NCBI GenBank assembly: GCA_030407315.1
Contig: JALQPE010000704.1
Coordinates: 59,145 to 123,144, forward strand
DNA length: 64,000 bases
Direction: 5' to 3'
From: Asparagopsis taxiformis
Taxonomy: Eukaryota; Rhodophyta; Florideophyceae; Bonnemaisoniales; Bonnemaisoniaceae
Both the position numbers and the translations under genes were made by a program. Under the pieces are notes generated by a model. That model made no database searches, was not told where the DNA came from, and saw nothing but the letters and a program-made list of their open reading frames with translations. How positions within the stretch are numbered: the first letter of the stretch is position 1; every line of letters begins with the position of its first letter. Shown one piece after another: positions 32,820 to 44,844 of this stretch.

Positions 32820-34190
32820 TAATTGTTATTTTTGGGTTCCTATGACTAGCTGCATACAGCAGGTCATTTGCTGATAGCTGATCTCTTTGTTGTCAAAAAA
32901 ATCTAAGCGCATGCATGTATGTTCTCGTATTGCGCTTGCGCAGAGTATCATCTCCACAGTCGCAGGCAGCACAATACTATGCGGGTAATGAGTCGAAAAC
33001 CCGTAGAAACGAACAGAGCCAAAGCTATGATCCCATCTCTGTCGGCCATGATTATAGGTCTCAAATGAAACGATATTCATTCTGTCGATTTTCTACAAAG
33101 ATAAAACAGAAGAATTTGTTTTATTTTATCTCTCTTTCGCACCATGGTGATTTTGAAACAGCACAGCCTTGCAGTAGTGTCACTGTTTGGTCAGGCCACT
33201 AATTTGAAGGAGAGAGCACTTTCTCGCGCTACAATAGCGTTGAGATTCATTCTCCAGGGAGTATGAACGCTGCTATTCATCAAAGATGGACAATTTTTCC
33301 TCTAAATTCACAACTGTTCTCAATTGCACTTAGTACGCAGTCATCTCAAAACCGTCACTTCCCGCATTCACAATAGGTCATTTTGGTTTGTTGAACTAAT
33401 TGCTAGTCTCCAAGGGATCACTAGGCAGACCGCCAAAGCCCACCTCGCAGCTCCCACCAATAGTGCACGGATTATTGACTATCAGCTACAACTAACTATT
33501 ACTGTTTTATATCTCTTTAACCTTCAATGACTACAACTGCGCGCAATCCGACGCACTTTCTCAAATTTCAGCTTCCCCACACGCACTCAAGACTGCCGGA
33601 CCTTCTTTATAGCTTCCAGCGCTGTTTCCGCAACAAGTTTCGCCGACACAACGAGAGTTGAAATTGAGTTACTGTTAAGATTGTTCAATACCTCCCTATA
33701 ATTCAACCACATTCTGCACGCGGACGGAATCTTTTCGATTCAGTATTGAATACACAGTGCGATCAAAATTGCTCAAATTCTGTTTCTTCTTCGGTATACG
33801 CCTGGGCATCAGCACCAAGAATTTTAGGTTGGTTTTAAGGGGCCTGATTTCAATTACTGTTAATTTCCCGCGTCCAGAAAATTTGACAGATCATCCGCTG
33901 CCAAATCATCTGCCACATCATCGTCTGCCAAATCATCTGCCTTCCAGTTACGACGAGTTCATCATGGGTGGATGAGCTGTCTATTTAAGGCTGTTGATGC
34001 GCGACGTATAGGACCATTTCATCATCCGGGTATCATGAAGATGACAGGTAAGGCTGGTATGTTGTCGTAGAGGTATCTTTCCCCTTCCTCTTTTCTTTCC
34101 ACATGTTTTCCATGGAAGATAGTGCACTAACCATGAGTATCGTTCTTCGCTGATCCTATTGTAGTCTATTGATTGGAAATGCTTCTGGCA
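32820..34190. other. Interior DNA of the 15.1-kb element, no gene recognised
   Basis: AT-rich with short ORFs only. Near 33893-33950 a short repeat CCAAATCATCTGCC occurs three times. Confidence 0.4.
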
Positions 34191-34192
34191 TA

Positions 34193-34260
34193 GGTATTGC
34201 TTGCAGGGTGGAATGACGAAAGCTTGCAAGCTTTCATCATTCCAACCTACAACCAATACC
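34193..34260. repeat. Loopless imperfect inverted repeat, 34-bp arms
   Basis: The two arms match at 30 of 34 positions with no spacer and centre on the perfect dyad AGCTTGCAAGCT. The arms are internally mismatched in the way a folded transcript would be. Confidence 0.85.
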
Positions 34261-34521
34261 TTTGCTTGCAAAAATAGTTCAATGATGGTAAGTTTGTTCA
34301 TTCCATTCATACTCATGTTCTTCTCATCCTTTACAATACTTTTCTATATCCGATTGCTAACCTGTTGCAAATCATCTGTAATGGTGTTTATTTCCATCCT
34401 GTCTGAACATCGCATGTAGTTTTGAAACAGCAAGGAACTCGATTTGCTTGCACAATAGTCCTGGATGTAGAGATAGTAAGATTTTAGATACGATAGTTCG
34501 ATTTGATGAGTAGTCTAGTCT

Positions 34522-34584
34522 AATGATAGATCTATCATGCCTGAAGGAATGTTTCAGTTCGAACTGAAACATTCCCTCAGGCAT
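34522..34584. repeat. Two adjacent loopless palindromes
   Basis: A perfect 16-bp palindrome ATGATAGATCTATCAT (34522-34537) abuts a 48-bp inverted repeat (34537-34584), whose 24-bp arms differ at one position and meet at TTCGAA with no loop. Confidence 0.9.
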
Positions 34585-34779
34585 CTTTGTCCTTGCTACA
34601 TAAAAATTCTGACATCCTTTTAGATCACACTTGGTTATCCCTATACATTTCTATGAAGACCACCGAGAGAGATACTCCATTCTGCCCGACATTTCGTAGC
34701 CAGATGCCTGAACATGCGGCTGGAATGGCATTTCCACCTCATTCTATCGTCCTGAACATCAATTGTAGGCACTAGAAAG

Positions 34780-35994
34780 TATTACCCTAGGCATCATATT
34801 CTACTACTTTCCCGTTCTGCCCGAGTCAGTACCGCCAGGCACTACAATTTACTGGTTCAGTATAGACTTCCCGGCAGTAAATTGTACTGTCTCAAGCACT
34901 AGTTCCAGGTAGTGAAATGTACTGCCACAGGTAGCACTTCCAGGTAGTACACTGCACTGCCACAGGCAGTAACTGGTACTGTCCTATGCCCCTGTCGAGT
35001 ACCACACTATCAGACAGTACTTTACGCTGATCTGGACAGCTCTATAATACATCAAAATCTACTACTTTTTGTAGTGCTGTGGGGCAGCAATTCACATATC
35101 CTGGAGCAGTACAGCGTGGCAGTGATTTACACATACGCAAGTAGTAGAGCACGGCAGCACTTTCCACCACGGCAAGTAGCACGGTACGGTAGCACTTTTC
35201 GTATCATAAAGCAGTACTACCAGGCAGCTTTTCCCAGAGACTATCAGCACCTCATTTCATTGCTTTCACACATTTCGTCAGACATCATAATTTACTGTCC
35301 CCACTCGCTTCCACAGGCAGTAGAATACACAGCCTCGAAGCATGTCTGCTGTCATCATATTCCACTGCATTACTCTACTGCCAGAACATAGACTTGTCAC
35401 TACCTGTAAGTACAAAAAAAAGCAGCACCACACAGCAGCAGAAATTACTGCTTTGTCCAATAATAGAATACAGTACATTTCTCTGCCTCTGCCATGACTT
35501 GCAGGCAGTATCATACAGTACATCGGGGCACTACCTAAATATAGCAAAATGTGCTGCCGTCATTCGGGCCCGCAGCCAGCACAGCACGCTGCCGGAAACA
35601 CTAGCTTCTACTGCCACACGGTGCATCCCACGCCACCAAATAGTACTGCCGTGGGCCATATTCCTGGACAGCATATTTTACTCCCTCCCCGTGCTGCCCA
35701 AGTCAGCACAATATACTACTTTATTTTACAGGCCAATGTAGCACAAATCACTGCCAGAAAGACAATCTAAATCCAGCAACTATCACTGCCTCCCACCACT
35801 GCCTCACGTCATACATCCAGGCAGTACTTTCTACTGCCGTCGGCAGCACATGGCCACTGCCTCCGGGCAGTGCACTGTACTGCCGGCAAGTAGGGCATTA
35901 ATTTATATTTTTACAGTACTAAATTTTACTGCCTCAGGCAGTAAATTTTACTGCCGTACAGTACTGCCCCAGCCCGATTTCAGACACAGTAGTG
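34780..35994. repeat. Right subterminal repeat zone of the 15.1-kb element
   Basis: GGCAGTA/TACTGCC and CAGGTAGTA-type motifs recur every 15-40 bp up to the terminus CAGTAGTG, in inverted relation to the left zone. Near the end CTGCCTCAGGCAGTAAATTT repeats the left-zone motif. Confidence 0.8.
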
Positions 35995-37148
35995 ATTTTA
36001 GAATTTCTGGGCTCGCCAGCAATGCAATTGAGCTGGACATTCACCGGACGTCCATTTCAGGTTGGTCGAGTATTGCACATGGATACAGTTTTGCAGCTAT
36101 TTCTCAGCCCAACATTTTAGAATTTCAGGGCTGACCAGCAATGTAACCGAGCCGGACTTCCACTCGACGTCCATTTCAAGTTAGGCTAGTGCTGCACATT
36201 TGCTCGCATCGCAGCAACTAAGCAAGTGTTGACAGCACCGAGATGCCATGCAGACAAGGGGGAATCGGCTGCAAACGGCTTCCCTGGTCGGCGGCTGGAT
36301 GTCTGGATGTGAATGGCTGCAAGCATGGAAATCTTGCTACCGCACAGCGCATATACACTGCAGCAGCACATCACTGACGCATGCGAAAGTTGGGTGCTGC
36401 AGTGCGTGGTTGTTTGTGTGTTTGTGTCTTTGTGTCTTTGTGTCTTTGTGTGTTTGTGTGTTTGTGTCTTTGTGTGTTTGTGTCTTTGTGTGTGTATGAC
36501 GAACCTTGTGGTATCCCTAGGCGTGCACTGGTACAAAAAGTTTGGACTGCCCCATCGGTCGTACTTTGGCGCATTTACATGCATCGGAGAACGACCAAGG
36601 AGGTAGAGCAGCAATCGCTGTTGGCTGAGCGTCCAAACTGGAGGGCTTGGGGCAATGGTTCTATAGCAGTCATTTATAGGACGCCCACCGTTGATGACTG
36701 AGATCCACGGTGGGTTTAGTATTCATGGTGTTGTCCTGCATTGGCGGACGTCGAAGACGAGTACTTCCAGTGAGCGTCCAAGGTGAACAGCTCAGCAGAG
36801 GATTATGATGTGGATGTGAAGGCATGGATGAGGCCAGCAGGAACGTTTCTGCAAGATGGGCGTGAGTGGGTAAGTGAGCGGGGAGGCGCCGCTCGGGGCG
36901 CTTGGTAGCTTCTGGGGCCGTTGTGGCCAAATTAGAATCAAGCCTATGTCCGGCGGACGTCCTGAATTGCTTTATTTTTGGGCTATTCTCAAAAACATGC
37001 ACATGTGAACATGTTTTTGAGATGGGGGTGTGCCGTACGGCACTTTCGACCGCCCAAATCGATGTATTTTTGCATTTTTTTTCTGACTGAAATTTTAGAA
37101 TTTCTGGGCTCGCCAGCAATGCAATTGCGCTGGTCATTCACCGGACGT
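35995..37148 (+). repeat. Giant inverted repeat, left arm, inner part
   Basis: Reverse-complement match to about 39774-40895. Translations of long stretches are identical in both arms. The part between 36412 and 36496 is a TGTGTTTGTGTCT microsatellite that is about 25 bp shorter in the right arm (40430-40485). A third hairpin copy CTCAAAAACATG...CATGTTTTTGAG is at 36988-37021. Confidence 0.9.
36412..36496 (+). repeat. TGTGTTT/TGTGTCT microsatellite
   Basis: Hexamer-type repeat of GTGTTT and GTGTCT. The partner copy in the right arm is contracted, so the tract is length-variable between otherwise near-identical arms. Confidence 0.9.
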
Positions 37149-39773
37149 CTATATGCGCTCAAGCGATTGCTGTCTGCTTCAAATACCTGAGACATTATTG
37201 CCCCACACGACATAAAGTCCCCCAACATGCGACGCCCATCAAACATAAACATTTTCATGCTCTTACTACATTCTAGTCGCACACATACATCCATCTTCAA
37301 ACAAAAAATGTCATTTAAACACCACCAGTCCCGCTTCATCGTACGCCAATACCGCCCAGTCGCCCAGCAGACAAGGTAGCCGTGCAGAAAATAAGCACTG
37401 CCATCTACGACGGAAACGACTGGATCTCATCATCGCTCTCAGCATTTCCAACAAGCCCAACATGTTTCCCCTACGTCACCCTGCAAAACGATACCATTGT
37501 ATACTTCTGCATTCTCCGTCAATTGCATTCATTCAATCTGCGCAATGAATTCTTCAATCTCGAAGCCGGCCGGGTTTTCTGCCCATCCTGCAATAAGGGC
37601 ATTGGAGAAAGTTCTCTAGCAATGGCCACTAAAGCCTTGATGCAACTACACGGTGCTGATTGCTTCTATCGCTTCCTTAAATCTGTCGACATTTACAACA
37701 TACCATCCATCCGACACATTTCCAAACTAAACTAGACTGTTCATTGACAAACTCGTGTGTAGCCCCATTTAGACCACTCACCACTGGTATCTGCTGAGTC
37801 ACCGCGCACGGCCCTGGTGCTCCCTCCTGAATTCGCTTGGGCCGTCTCAATACATTCCGTACTATGCCTATGAAGCAGTCCCGTTATGGATCAGCGTTCT
37901 GCGTGTTCAGCACATCATCCCCACGTTACCAGAGCTGCAATTTCTCAGCGGTACGGGTATCATCAATCCTTAGCACAGATGTGATACAGCAGCCGATGCA
38001 GGTCAATTTCTAGACTCGTAATTTTGCACTCAAGAAGGGAGATCGGTATGGAAATTGTCCAGGCATAACAAACCGCCTGTCCTGCTCTCCTGCAGAGCAA
38101 GCTTCATCGATCCAGTCGATCAGGAACCTGACGACATGTAGTCGGCGTTCGTTCCGGACGCGGAAAGGGCAAATTTTTTGTGTGGCGTTTGCAGATTCAG
38201 TCGCAACGGGAAGCGATGAAACTTTCCGCATGGCGTTTGACTGCGGTTTATCTGAGACAGACATCGAGCGATCGGTGTTTCTGTCCAGATGAAGCTGGAG
38301 ATCAATGCCGTATTTGAGCTGATAATTGGAGCAAAGATTTGAAACAAATTTTCTGTGCAAATTTACGACGCGACACGGCGGAGGGTGGATAACTCAACGT
38401 TAGATGTTATTGGTTGAGCCAACATTACAAGACCGTACCGACGACACGCGCAATCATTGATTTTTCGCTCATTGCTTAGAGAGCAAAACTGTCCAATGGT
38501 CGTATCAAGTTAGACCAGCACATATTTCCGCAACATCTTGGTGGAACGAAGTCGGTGCTCACGAAAGCCTGAGAGCTGCCTTGAGTCGAGGATTTTGTAC
38601 GCCGCCTTATCTGTGGTAGTTTCATACTGCGTTGTTTCACCGTTGGACTTGTGCCACGCACACTTGGATCTCTCTCCATACGTACGTGTAGATAAGATGT
38701 GAATTGAGCTACAATAGCATACCAAACTGGAAACCAGTATCTACATGCTTTGTGAGAATATATTGCCTCTTCCTCGAGAAAAGGCCTCCTTCGGAATACT
38801 AGATTTCATTCAACCATATCCATCCATCTCCCATCGCTTCAGCATGAAATCATCACCATTCCATCCATCGCAACGTTCGTCTCTATCCAAAAACTACTCT
38901 CCACACATCTCCCCGATCTTTCAGTCCGACCGTACCCGGCGGCGGCCGAGAGAAACGTACTGGCCATTGTTAAAAGTATCTACGACGGCAATGAGCGCAT
39001 ATATTAAATCATTCTCTATGTGAACACAGACCCTAATTGCCTCTCGTTTGTGGCAGAAATGAAACAAACACAAAGACTGCAACTCGTCCATGCGAGAAGC
39101 AAAAGCTACAGATTTTTAGCAAGTATCGATAGCTACAAAGAACCACTGCAACGTTTATTCTAGACTTGTATACATTTTCATTAGCACTTACATTACCATA
39201 CACGAATAGTATTGCATTAAAGATTTTTATGAGAATGACAGGGGTCAGCGGCCGGGTTCCCTCCAGCTCAGCTTGGCTCAGCTCCGGATGCAGATGTGGT
39301 GAAGGGAAGAGAGAAAAGTCAGATATTCTACCATGATCTGATTTGATTTGCAATCCGAGAACTTCTTGACTCCCAAAAGGTGTAAACAGTATCCCTGCAT
39401 ATTGGCATCGACCAAAAGAACTGCAGCACTAACTCAATTTTCATTGCAGAGATCAGCACAACGTATTCGTCTTGAGTGTCACAAGTTGCAATTAGATGGC
39501 GCTGACTCGAAGCTAGGAGAGTTGGTAGTTGTGCCGAGTCGGCGTCTTCGGTTTGATCGCTCGTCTAAATATCCAAGCAAAATGGCAGGCAAGGAGATAC
39601 AAAGCCACGCAACAATCAAGCTTACCACATTCCCCAGCCAGAATCACCATAGAAATCCTTGCCGTCTGCATCACACAGATCATCTTACGCAGTGCGTGCT
39701 GCCCAGGTCGTTATTCGGCCCTATCCAAAAACACTTTCAGGCCTAGTGCAACCAGTAGATCTGAAATGGAAAT
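37149..39773. other. Spacer of the giant inverted repeat, no recognised gene
   Basis: A 117-codon ORF at 37382-37735 (+) contains AIYDGNDWISSSLSAFP and a CxxC pair (FCPSCNKG). A related phrase SIYDGNERI appears in another frame near 38975, hinting at duplicated protein sequence. No family is recognised. The rest of the spacer has only short ORFs. Confidence 0.4.
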
Positions 39774-41915
39774 GGACGTCCGGTGAATGACCAGCGCAAT
39801 TGCATTGCTGGCGAGCCCAGAAATTCTAAAATTTCAGTCAGAAAAAAAATGCAAAAATACATCGATTTGGGCGGTCGAAAGTGCCGTACGGCACACCCCC
39901 ATCTCAAAAACATGTTCACATGTGCATGTTTTTGAGAATAGCCCAAAAAATAAAGCAATTCAGGACGTCCGCCGGACATAGGCTTGATTCTAATTTGGCC
40001 ACAACGGCCCCAGAAGCTACCAAGCGCCCCGAGCGGCGCCTCCCCGCTCACTTACCCACTCACGCCCATCTTGCAGAAACGTTCCTGCTGGCCTCATCCA
40101 TGCCTTCACATCCACATCATAATCCTCTGCTGAGCTGTTCACCTTGGACGCTCACTGGAAGTACTCGTCTTCGACGTCCGCCAATGCAGGACAACACCAT
40201 GAATACTAAACCCACCGTGGATCTCAGTCATCAACGGTGGGCGTCCTATAAATGACTGCTATAGAACCATTGCCCCAAGCCCTCCAGTTTGGACGCTCAG
40301 CCAACAGCGATTGCTGCTCTACCTCCTTGGTCGTTCTCCGATGCATGTAAATGCGCCAAAGTACGACCGATGGGGCAGTCCAAACTTTTTGTACCAGTGC
40401 ACGCCTAGGGATACCACAAGGTTCGTCATACACACACAAAGACACAAACACACAAAGACACAAAGACACAAACACACAAACAACCACGCACTGCAGCACC
40501 CAACTTTCGCATGCGTCAGTGATGTGCTGCTGCAGTGTATATGCGCTGTGCGGTAGCAAGATTTCCATGCTTGCAGCCATTCACATCCAGACATCCAGCC
40601 GCCGACCAGGGAAGCCGTTTGCAGCCGATTCCCCTTGTCTGCATGGCATCTCGGTGCTGTCAACACTTGCTTAGTTGCTGCGATGCGAGCAAATGTGCAG
40701 CACTAGCCTAACTTGAAATGGACGTCGAGTGGAAGTCCGGCTCGGTTACATTGCTGGTCAGCCCTGAAATTCTAAAATGTTGGGCTGAGAAATAGCTGCA
40801 AAACTGTATCCATGTGCAATACTCGACCAACCTGAAATGGACGTCCGGTGAATGTCCAGCTCAATTGCATTGCTGGCGAGCCCAGAAATTCTAAAATTTC
40901 AGTCAGAAAAAAATGCAAAAATACATCGATTTGGGCGGTCGAAAGTGCCGTACGGCACACCCCCATCTCAAAAACATGTTCACATGTGCATGTTTTTGAG
41001 AATGGCTCAAAATTCAATTCAAATCAAGGTGTCTAATCTGGCCACAACGGCCCCAGAAGAAGCCATCCGACGCCCCGAGCGGGGCCATCGCTGGCTTCTG
41101 TAAGCACCAACTGTAAGCAAAGCCACATCTCACGAAGGATCGATTCCAGGCTCAGGCTCAATACGCCAGGGCGAAGTTTTGGTCCTTGTTTCGACATGCT
41201 CCCACTCCACTTTCTCACGACAAACACTGCTCATCCATCATGCTGCACATGCTACGTGCACTTCGTATGAGCAGTGGGCCCGCCTGCGTGGTTGCTGTAA
41301 TGCGTAGATGTGAGCAGCATACGAACAACCCAGAATGGACGTCTGGTGGATGTCCGGCTCAATTGCATTGCTGGCGAGCCCAGAAATTCTAAAATTTCGG
41401 GCAGAAAAAAATTGTGAAAAATCATCGATTTGGGCGGGTCGATTGTGCCGTACGGCAGACCCCCATCTCAAAAACATGTTCACATGTGCATGTTTTTGAG
41501 AATAGCCCAAATTTCAATTCAAATCAAGGTGTCTAATTTGGCCACAACGGCCCCAGGAACCGGCTGCCGCCCCGACCGGGGTCATCACTGGCTTCGGTAA
41601 GCACTAACTGTAAGCCGAAATCGCGTCTTACGAAGGGTCGATTCCAGGCTTCAAGCCCAAGTTATGCTAGGGAGACATCTTTTTCACTGTTTCATCATGG
41701 TCCCACCTTACATCCTCACGACAAACAACACTCACACATCACGTTACTCATATTCCGTGCACTTTGTATGAGTAGTGAGCCCGCCTGCTTAGTTGCTGCA
41801 ATGCATGGATGTGGGCAGCACACGACCAACCTGAAATGGACGTCCGGTGGATGTCCAGCTCGATTGCATTGCTGGCCAGCCCAGAAATTCTAAAATTTCC
41901 GAAAAATCAATTTGG
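39774..41915 (-). repeat. Giant inverted repeat, right arm (uninterrupted)
   Basis: Mirror of 19985-20893 joined to 35995-37148. At about 40895-40910 it contains the continuous sequence that the 15.1-kb element interrupts in the left arm. Hairpin copies are at 39903-39936, 40967-41000 and 41467-41500. The arm carries repeated GGACGTCC blocks also found at the element's termini. Confidence 0.9.
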
Positions 41916-42640
41916 TGGCTCAGCATCTCCTGTGCAGAAAACTCTCGCACTCATTTCTGATATACGTTTTGACGTGTTTTTTACTTTTAAGCATCAGGAA
42001 AGGCGTTACGGAAAATTGGGACTACGCCACTTGTGAGCCGCGTCGTCTGAGATAGCGAGTAGAGTTTGTTGTATAGTATTTATATTGTATTCCAAATGTG
42101 CGTTCGAGACCTCGTTTGTAATGTTCTCGTGGTTTTGTGGGTATCAGTTTTGTGCTCACTTCTGGCAGCCCAATGGTGGAATGTGCCTGAGCGATCAATC
42201 ATCACCGCTAGGTCACACATTTTGCTGGCAACGTGCGCTTGGAAGGACGAATGACCGCCGTGGGAGATGGATTTTCAATTAATTCATTTGAAATAATAAA
42301 ATTATATTAATTGCGAACTTCATGGAATAAGTTTGTGCTTTACAGTGGATATTACAGGGATCATTTAAGGGAAGCAAATGGATTGTGATATATATGATTA
42401 TACCATTCCGATGTTCTCGATCCGGATCTCATCATTCGGGAGTTCAGAGACCATGGCTTGGGCCATTATTAATCTCAATACCGGCGATGATATGGAGTAT
42501 GCACAGCAGGACTTAAGCTGACGTTGAAAGCTGTCCAGTCGACGCCGCAGGTTAACCTGTGGAATTCCACTTCTCCGCCGTCACTGGCTGAGGTTCTTTG
42601 GTCGTGTTTCCTTTGTTTGGTGTAGAGGATAGAACGACGG
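41916..42640. other. Interior DNA of the 26.6-kb element, no gene recognised
   Basis: Short unsupported ORFs only (42066-42282). Confidence 0.4.
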
Positions 42641-44120
42641 TGAGTATGCCAGTTTGGAGAGTATGCAGCGAGGGAAGCGTGTGTTTTGAGTCGTACTGTT
42701 GTCGTTGATGCGATATTGATTCATTAGAAGCTTCGTGAGTCATGGTTTGCATGTTGTGAACCATGGGAGGCAGGTAAGTAAGTGAGTCTCGCGGGTGTGC
42801 AATAAGGGATGCATGGGTTTTTAGTCTGACTGTTCTGGTTCATTTTGATGTTGTATAGGTGGTGCAGGAATAGTGATGAAGTAAGGTAAGTTTCATTGAG
42901 CTGAAAGACGGGTTTCGCGATGAAATGGAATGCTGACTACATTTTTTCGTTGCACGATTTGTGAATTATTGGTTGTATTGTTTGTATGATGCAACGAGAT
43001 GAAGAGGTTAAGTGCGTCCTGAGGGTATGAAGCGAAGGAAGTGTTTGTTTTAAATTTGACTGTCGTCTTTTATGCAATATTTATTTATTGGGAGCTTAGT
43101 GAGTCATGGTGCATATTTGCTGAAGGGTGGAAGGGAGGTAGGCGAGCATTTGAGGGGTGCAGTGAGTGGAATGTGGGTTTTGAGTCTGACTGCTGTGGTT
43201 GATGTTGATTTTGTGTAGGTGATTCTGGAATGGTGATGACGGAAGGTAAGTTACATTGAGCGCCTAGTTAAGTTGCGCGAAGATATGGAATGCTGACTAC
43301 ATTTTTTTGTACAATTTTTGACTTATGGTTTCTATTGTGTGCAGGATACAACGAGGGTAAGTGAGTTCTGAGGGTATGCAGCGAGGGAAGCATGGGTTTT
43401 CAGTCCGACTGTTGTTGTTGATTTCGATTTTTTGTAGGTGATGCAGGAATGGTGATGACGGAAGGTAAGTTGCATTTAGCGCGCAGTCCGGTGGTGCGAA
43501 GATGCGGAATGTTGACTTCATTTGTTGGTTGTGAGATTTTCGACTTTTGGTCTGTATTGTGTGTAGAATGAAACGAGAGTAAGTGAGTTCTGAGGGTATG
43601 CATCGAGAGAAGTGTTTGTTTCGAATCTGACTATTGCAGTTAATGCGATATTTATTCATTGGAAGCTTATCCAGTCATGGTGCGTATTGTGTCGAGCGAA
43701 GGAAAGTGCGGAAGTTTTGAGAGTATGCTGAGAGGGACATGTGGGTTTTGAGTCCGACTGTTGTTGTTGATTTCGATTTTATGCAGGTGATGCTGGAATG
43801 GTGATGACAGAAGGTAAGTTTCATTGAGCGCCAAGACTTGTTTTGCGAAGATATGGACTGCTGACTTTGATTATTCATTGCAAGGTTTTTGGATCATGGT
43901 TTGTATTGTGTGTAGGATGGATGAGAGGTAAGTAAGGGATTTTCTAAGATATCTGTCGTGGTAAGCGTTGCTTTTGAATCTGACTGTTGGGGTTGATGTT
44001 GTGTATGTGATGCAGGAGTGGTGAAGCAGGAACGGCAGGACTGAAGGAGAGTGAAGAAGGGATCTAGGAAGATGGGGAATGAAGCTGTGAGGTGTTTCTG
44101 GTATGTGTATATTTTCGGGC
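42640..44120 (+). repeat. Long irregular tandem array with splice-site-like cassettes
   Basis: Repeats of 219-359 bp containing GGTTTTGAGTCTGACTGTTG, a 27-nt cassette, and GGTAAGT. The cassette lies between AG and GTAAG at 42859-42885, 43219-43245, 43438-43464 and 43787-43813, each exactly 27 nt. The + strand is C-poor. ORFs on the minus strand repeat one another and are compositional. Confidence 0.8.
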
Positions 44121-44370
44121 ATACGATAGAAGTGAGAGTGGGTTTCAAGTGGTGTAAGATTTTGCTGACCATGTTCGTGTTTGATGTCTTGATGATTTAA
44201 TGGGCTGGGGTGGTGTCGAGGAAAGCGGGGATGGTATTTGGAAGGAGCAGATTTTTTGTAATCTAGATCGTGAGGGTTCTTGAAGTATGTGCGGATGGTG
44301 GTGCATGGCGTTCGGATGGTAGGGAGAACGCGATAGTGAGGGAGATGGGTGATCGACGGTATGCTGACAG

Positions 44371-44504
44371 GTATTTTGTATTCTGGCTGGATACGTATTC
44401 CATATTCTAGCTGGATACATATTCCGTATCCTGGCTGGATACGTATTTCCTATTCTAACCGGGTATTTATTTCCTATTCTGACCAGATATGTATTTCCTA
44501 TTCT
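44371..44504 (+). repeat. About 25-bp tandem repeat (about 5-6 units)
   Basis: Units of the form TATTCTGGCTGGATACGTATT with progressive divergence to TATTCTGACCAGATATGTATT. Confidence 0.85.
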
Positions 44505-44629
44505 AGAGAGACGTATTGTATACGAGCAGTTTCGTAAATGAGAGAATAAAATACGGTCCGATATGGGCCCTTAATTTACCATCCGCTGTAATTTCTTCCC
44601 TCCCGGTTTTCGCTGATATATTGTATACT

Positions 44630-44844
44630 GGATGTCGGGTCCTAGTATTCCGCCGAACGTACTAGAGAAAGTGGATGTCGGGTCCTAGTACTCCGCCAAA
44701 CGTACTAGAGAAAGTGGATGTCGGGTCCTAGTATTCCGCCGAACGTACTAGAGAAATTGGATGTCGGGTCCTAGGATCCCGCTGAATGTACTAGAGAAAT
44801 TGGATGTCGGGTCCTAGTATACCGCCGAACGTACTAGAGAAAGT
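44630..44844 (+). repeat. 43-bp tandem repeat, five units, at the right end of the 26.6-kb element
   Basis: Unit begins TGGATGTCGGGTCCTAGTAT and ends CGAACGTACTAGAGAAA. The motif GTCC-TAGTA-CTAGAGA is shared with the terminal 60 bp, so the array is a subterminal expansion of terminal motifs. Confidence 0.92.

Larger units (their letters stand above)
20894..35994. mobile_element. Giant CACTA-like TIR element (15.1 kb) with captured gene fragments
   Basis: Left terminus CACTACTGAGTTTGAGATC; right terminus reverse-complemented CACTACTGTGTCTGAAATC (16 of 19 match). AT flanks both ends (20892-20893 and 35995-35996). The other arm of the giant inverted repeat keeps the uninterrupted site at about 40895-40910, proving the insertion and the 2-bp duplication. 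Subterminal zones are full of ACTGCC/GGCAGT repeats. The interior carries one intact 507-codon ORF, relics of four eukaryotic genes and three hairpin satellite arrays. No transposase is recognised unless the orphan ORF has that role. Confidence 0.87.
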
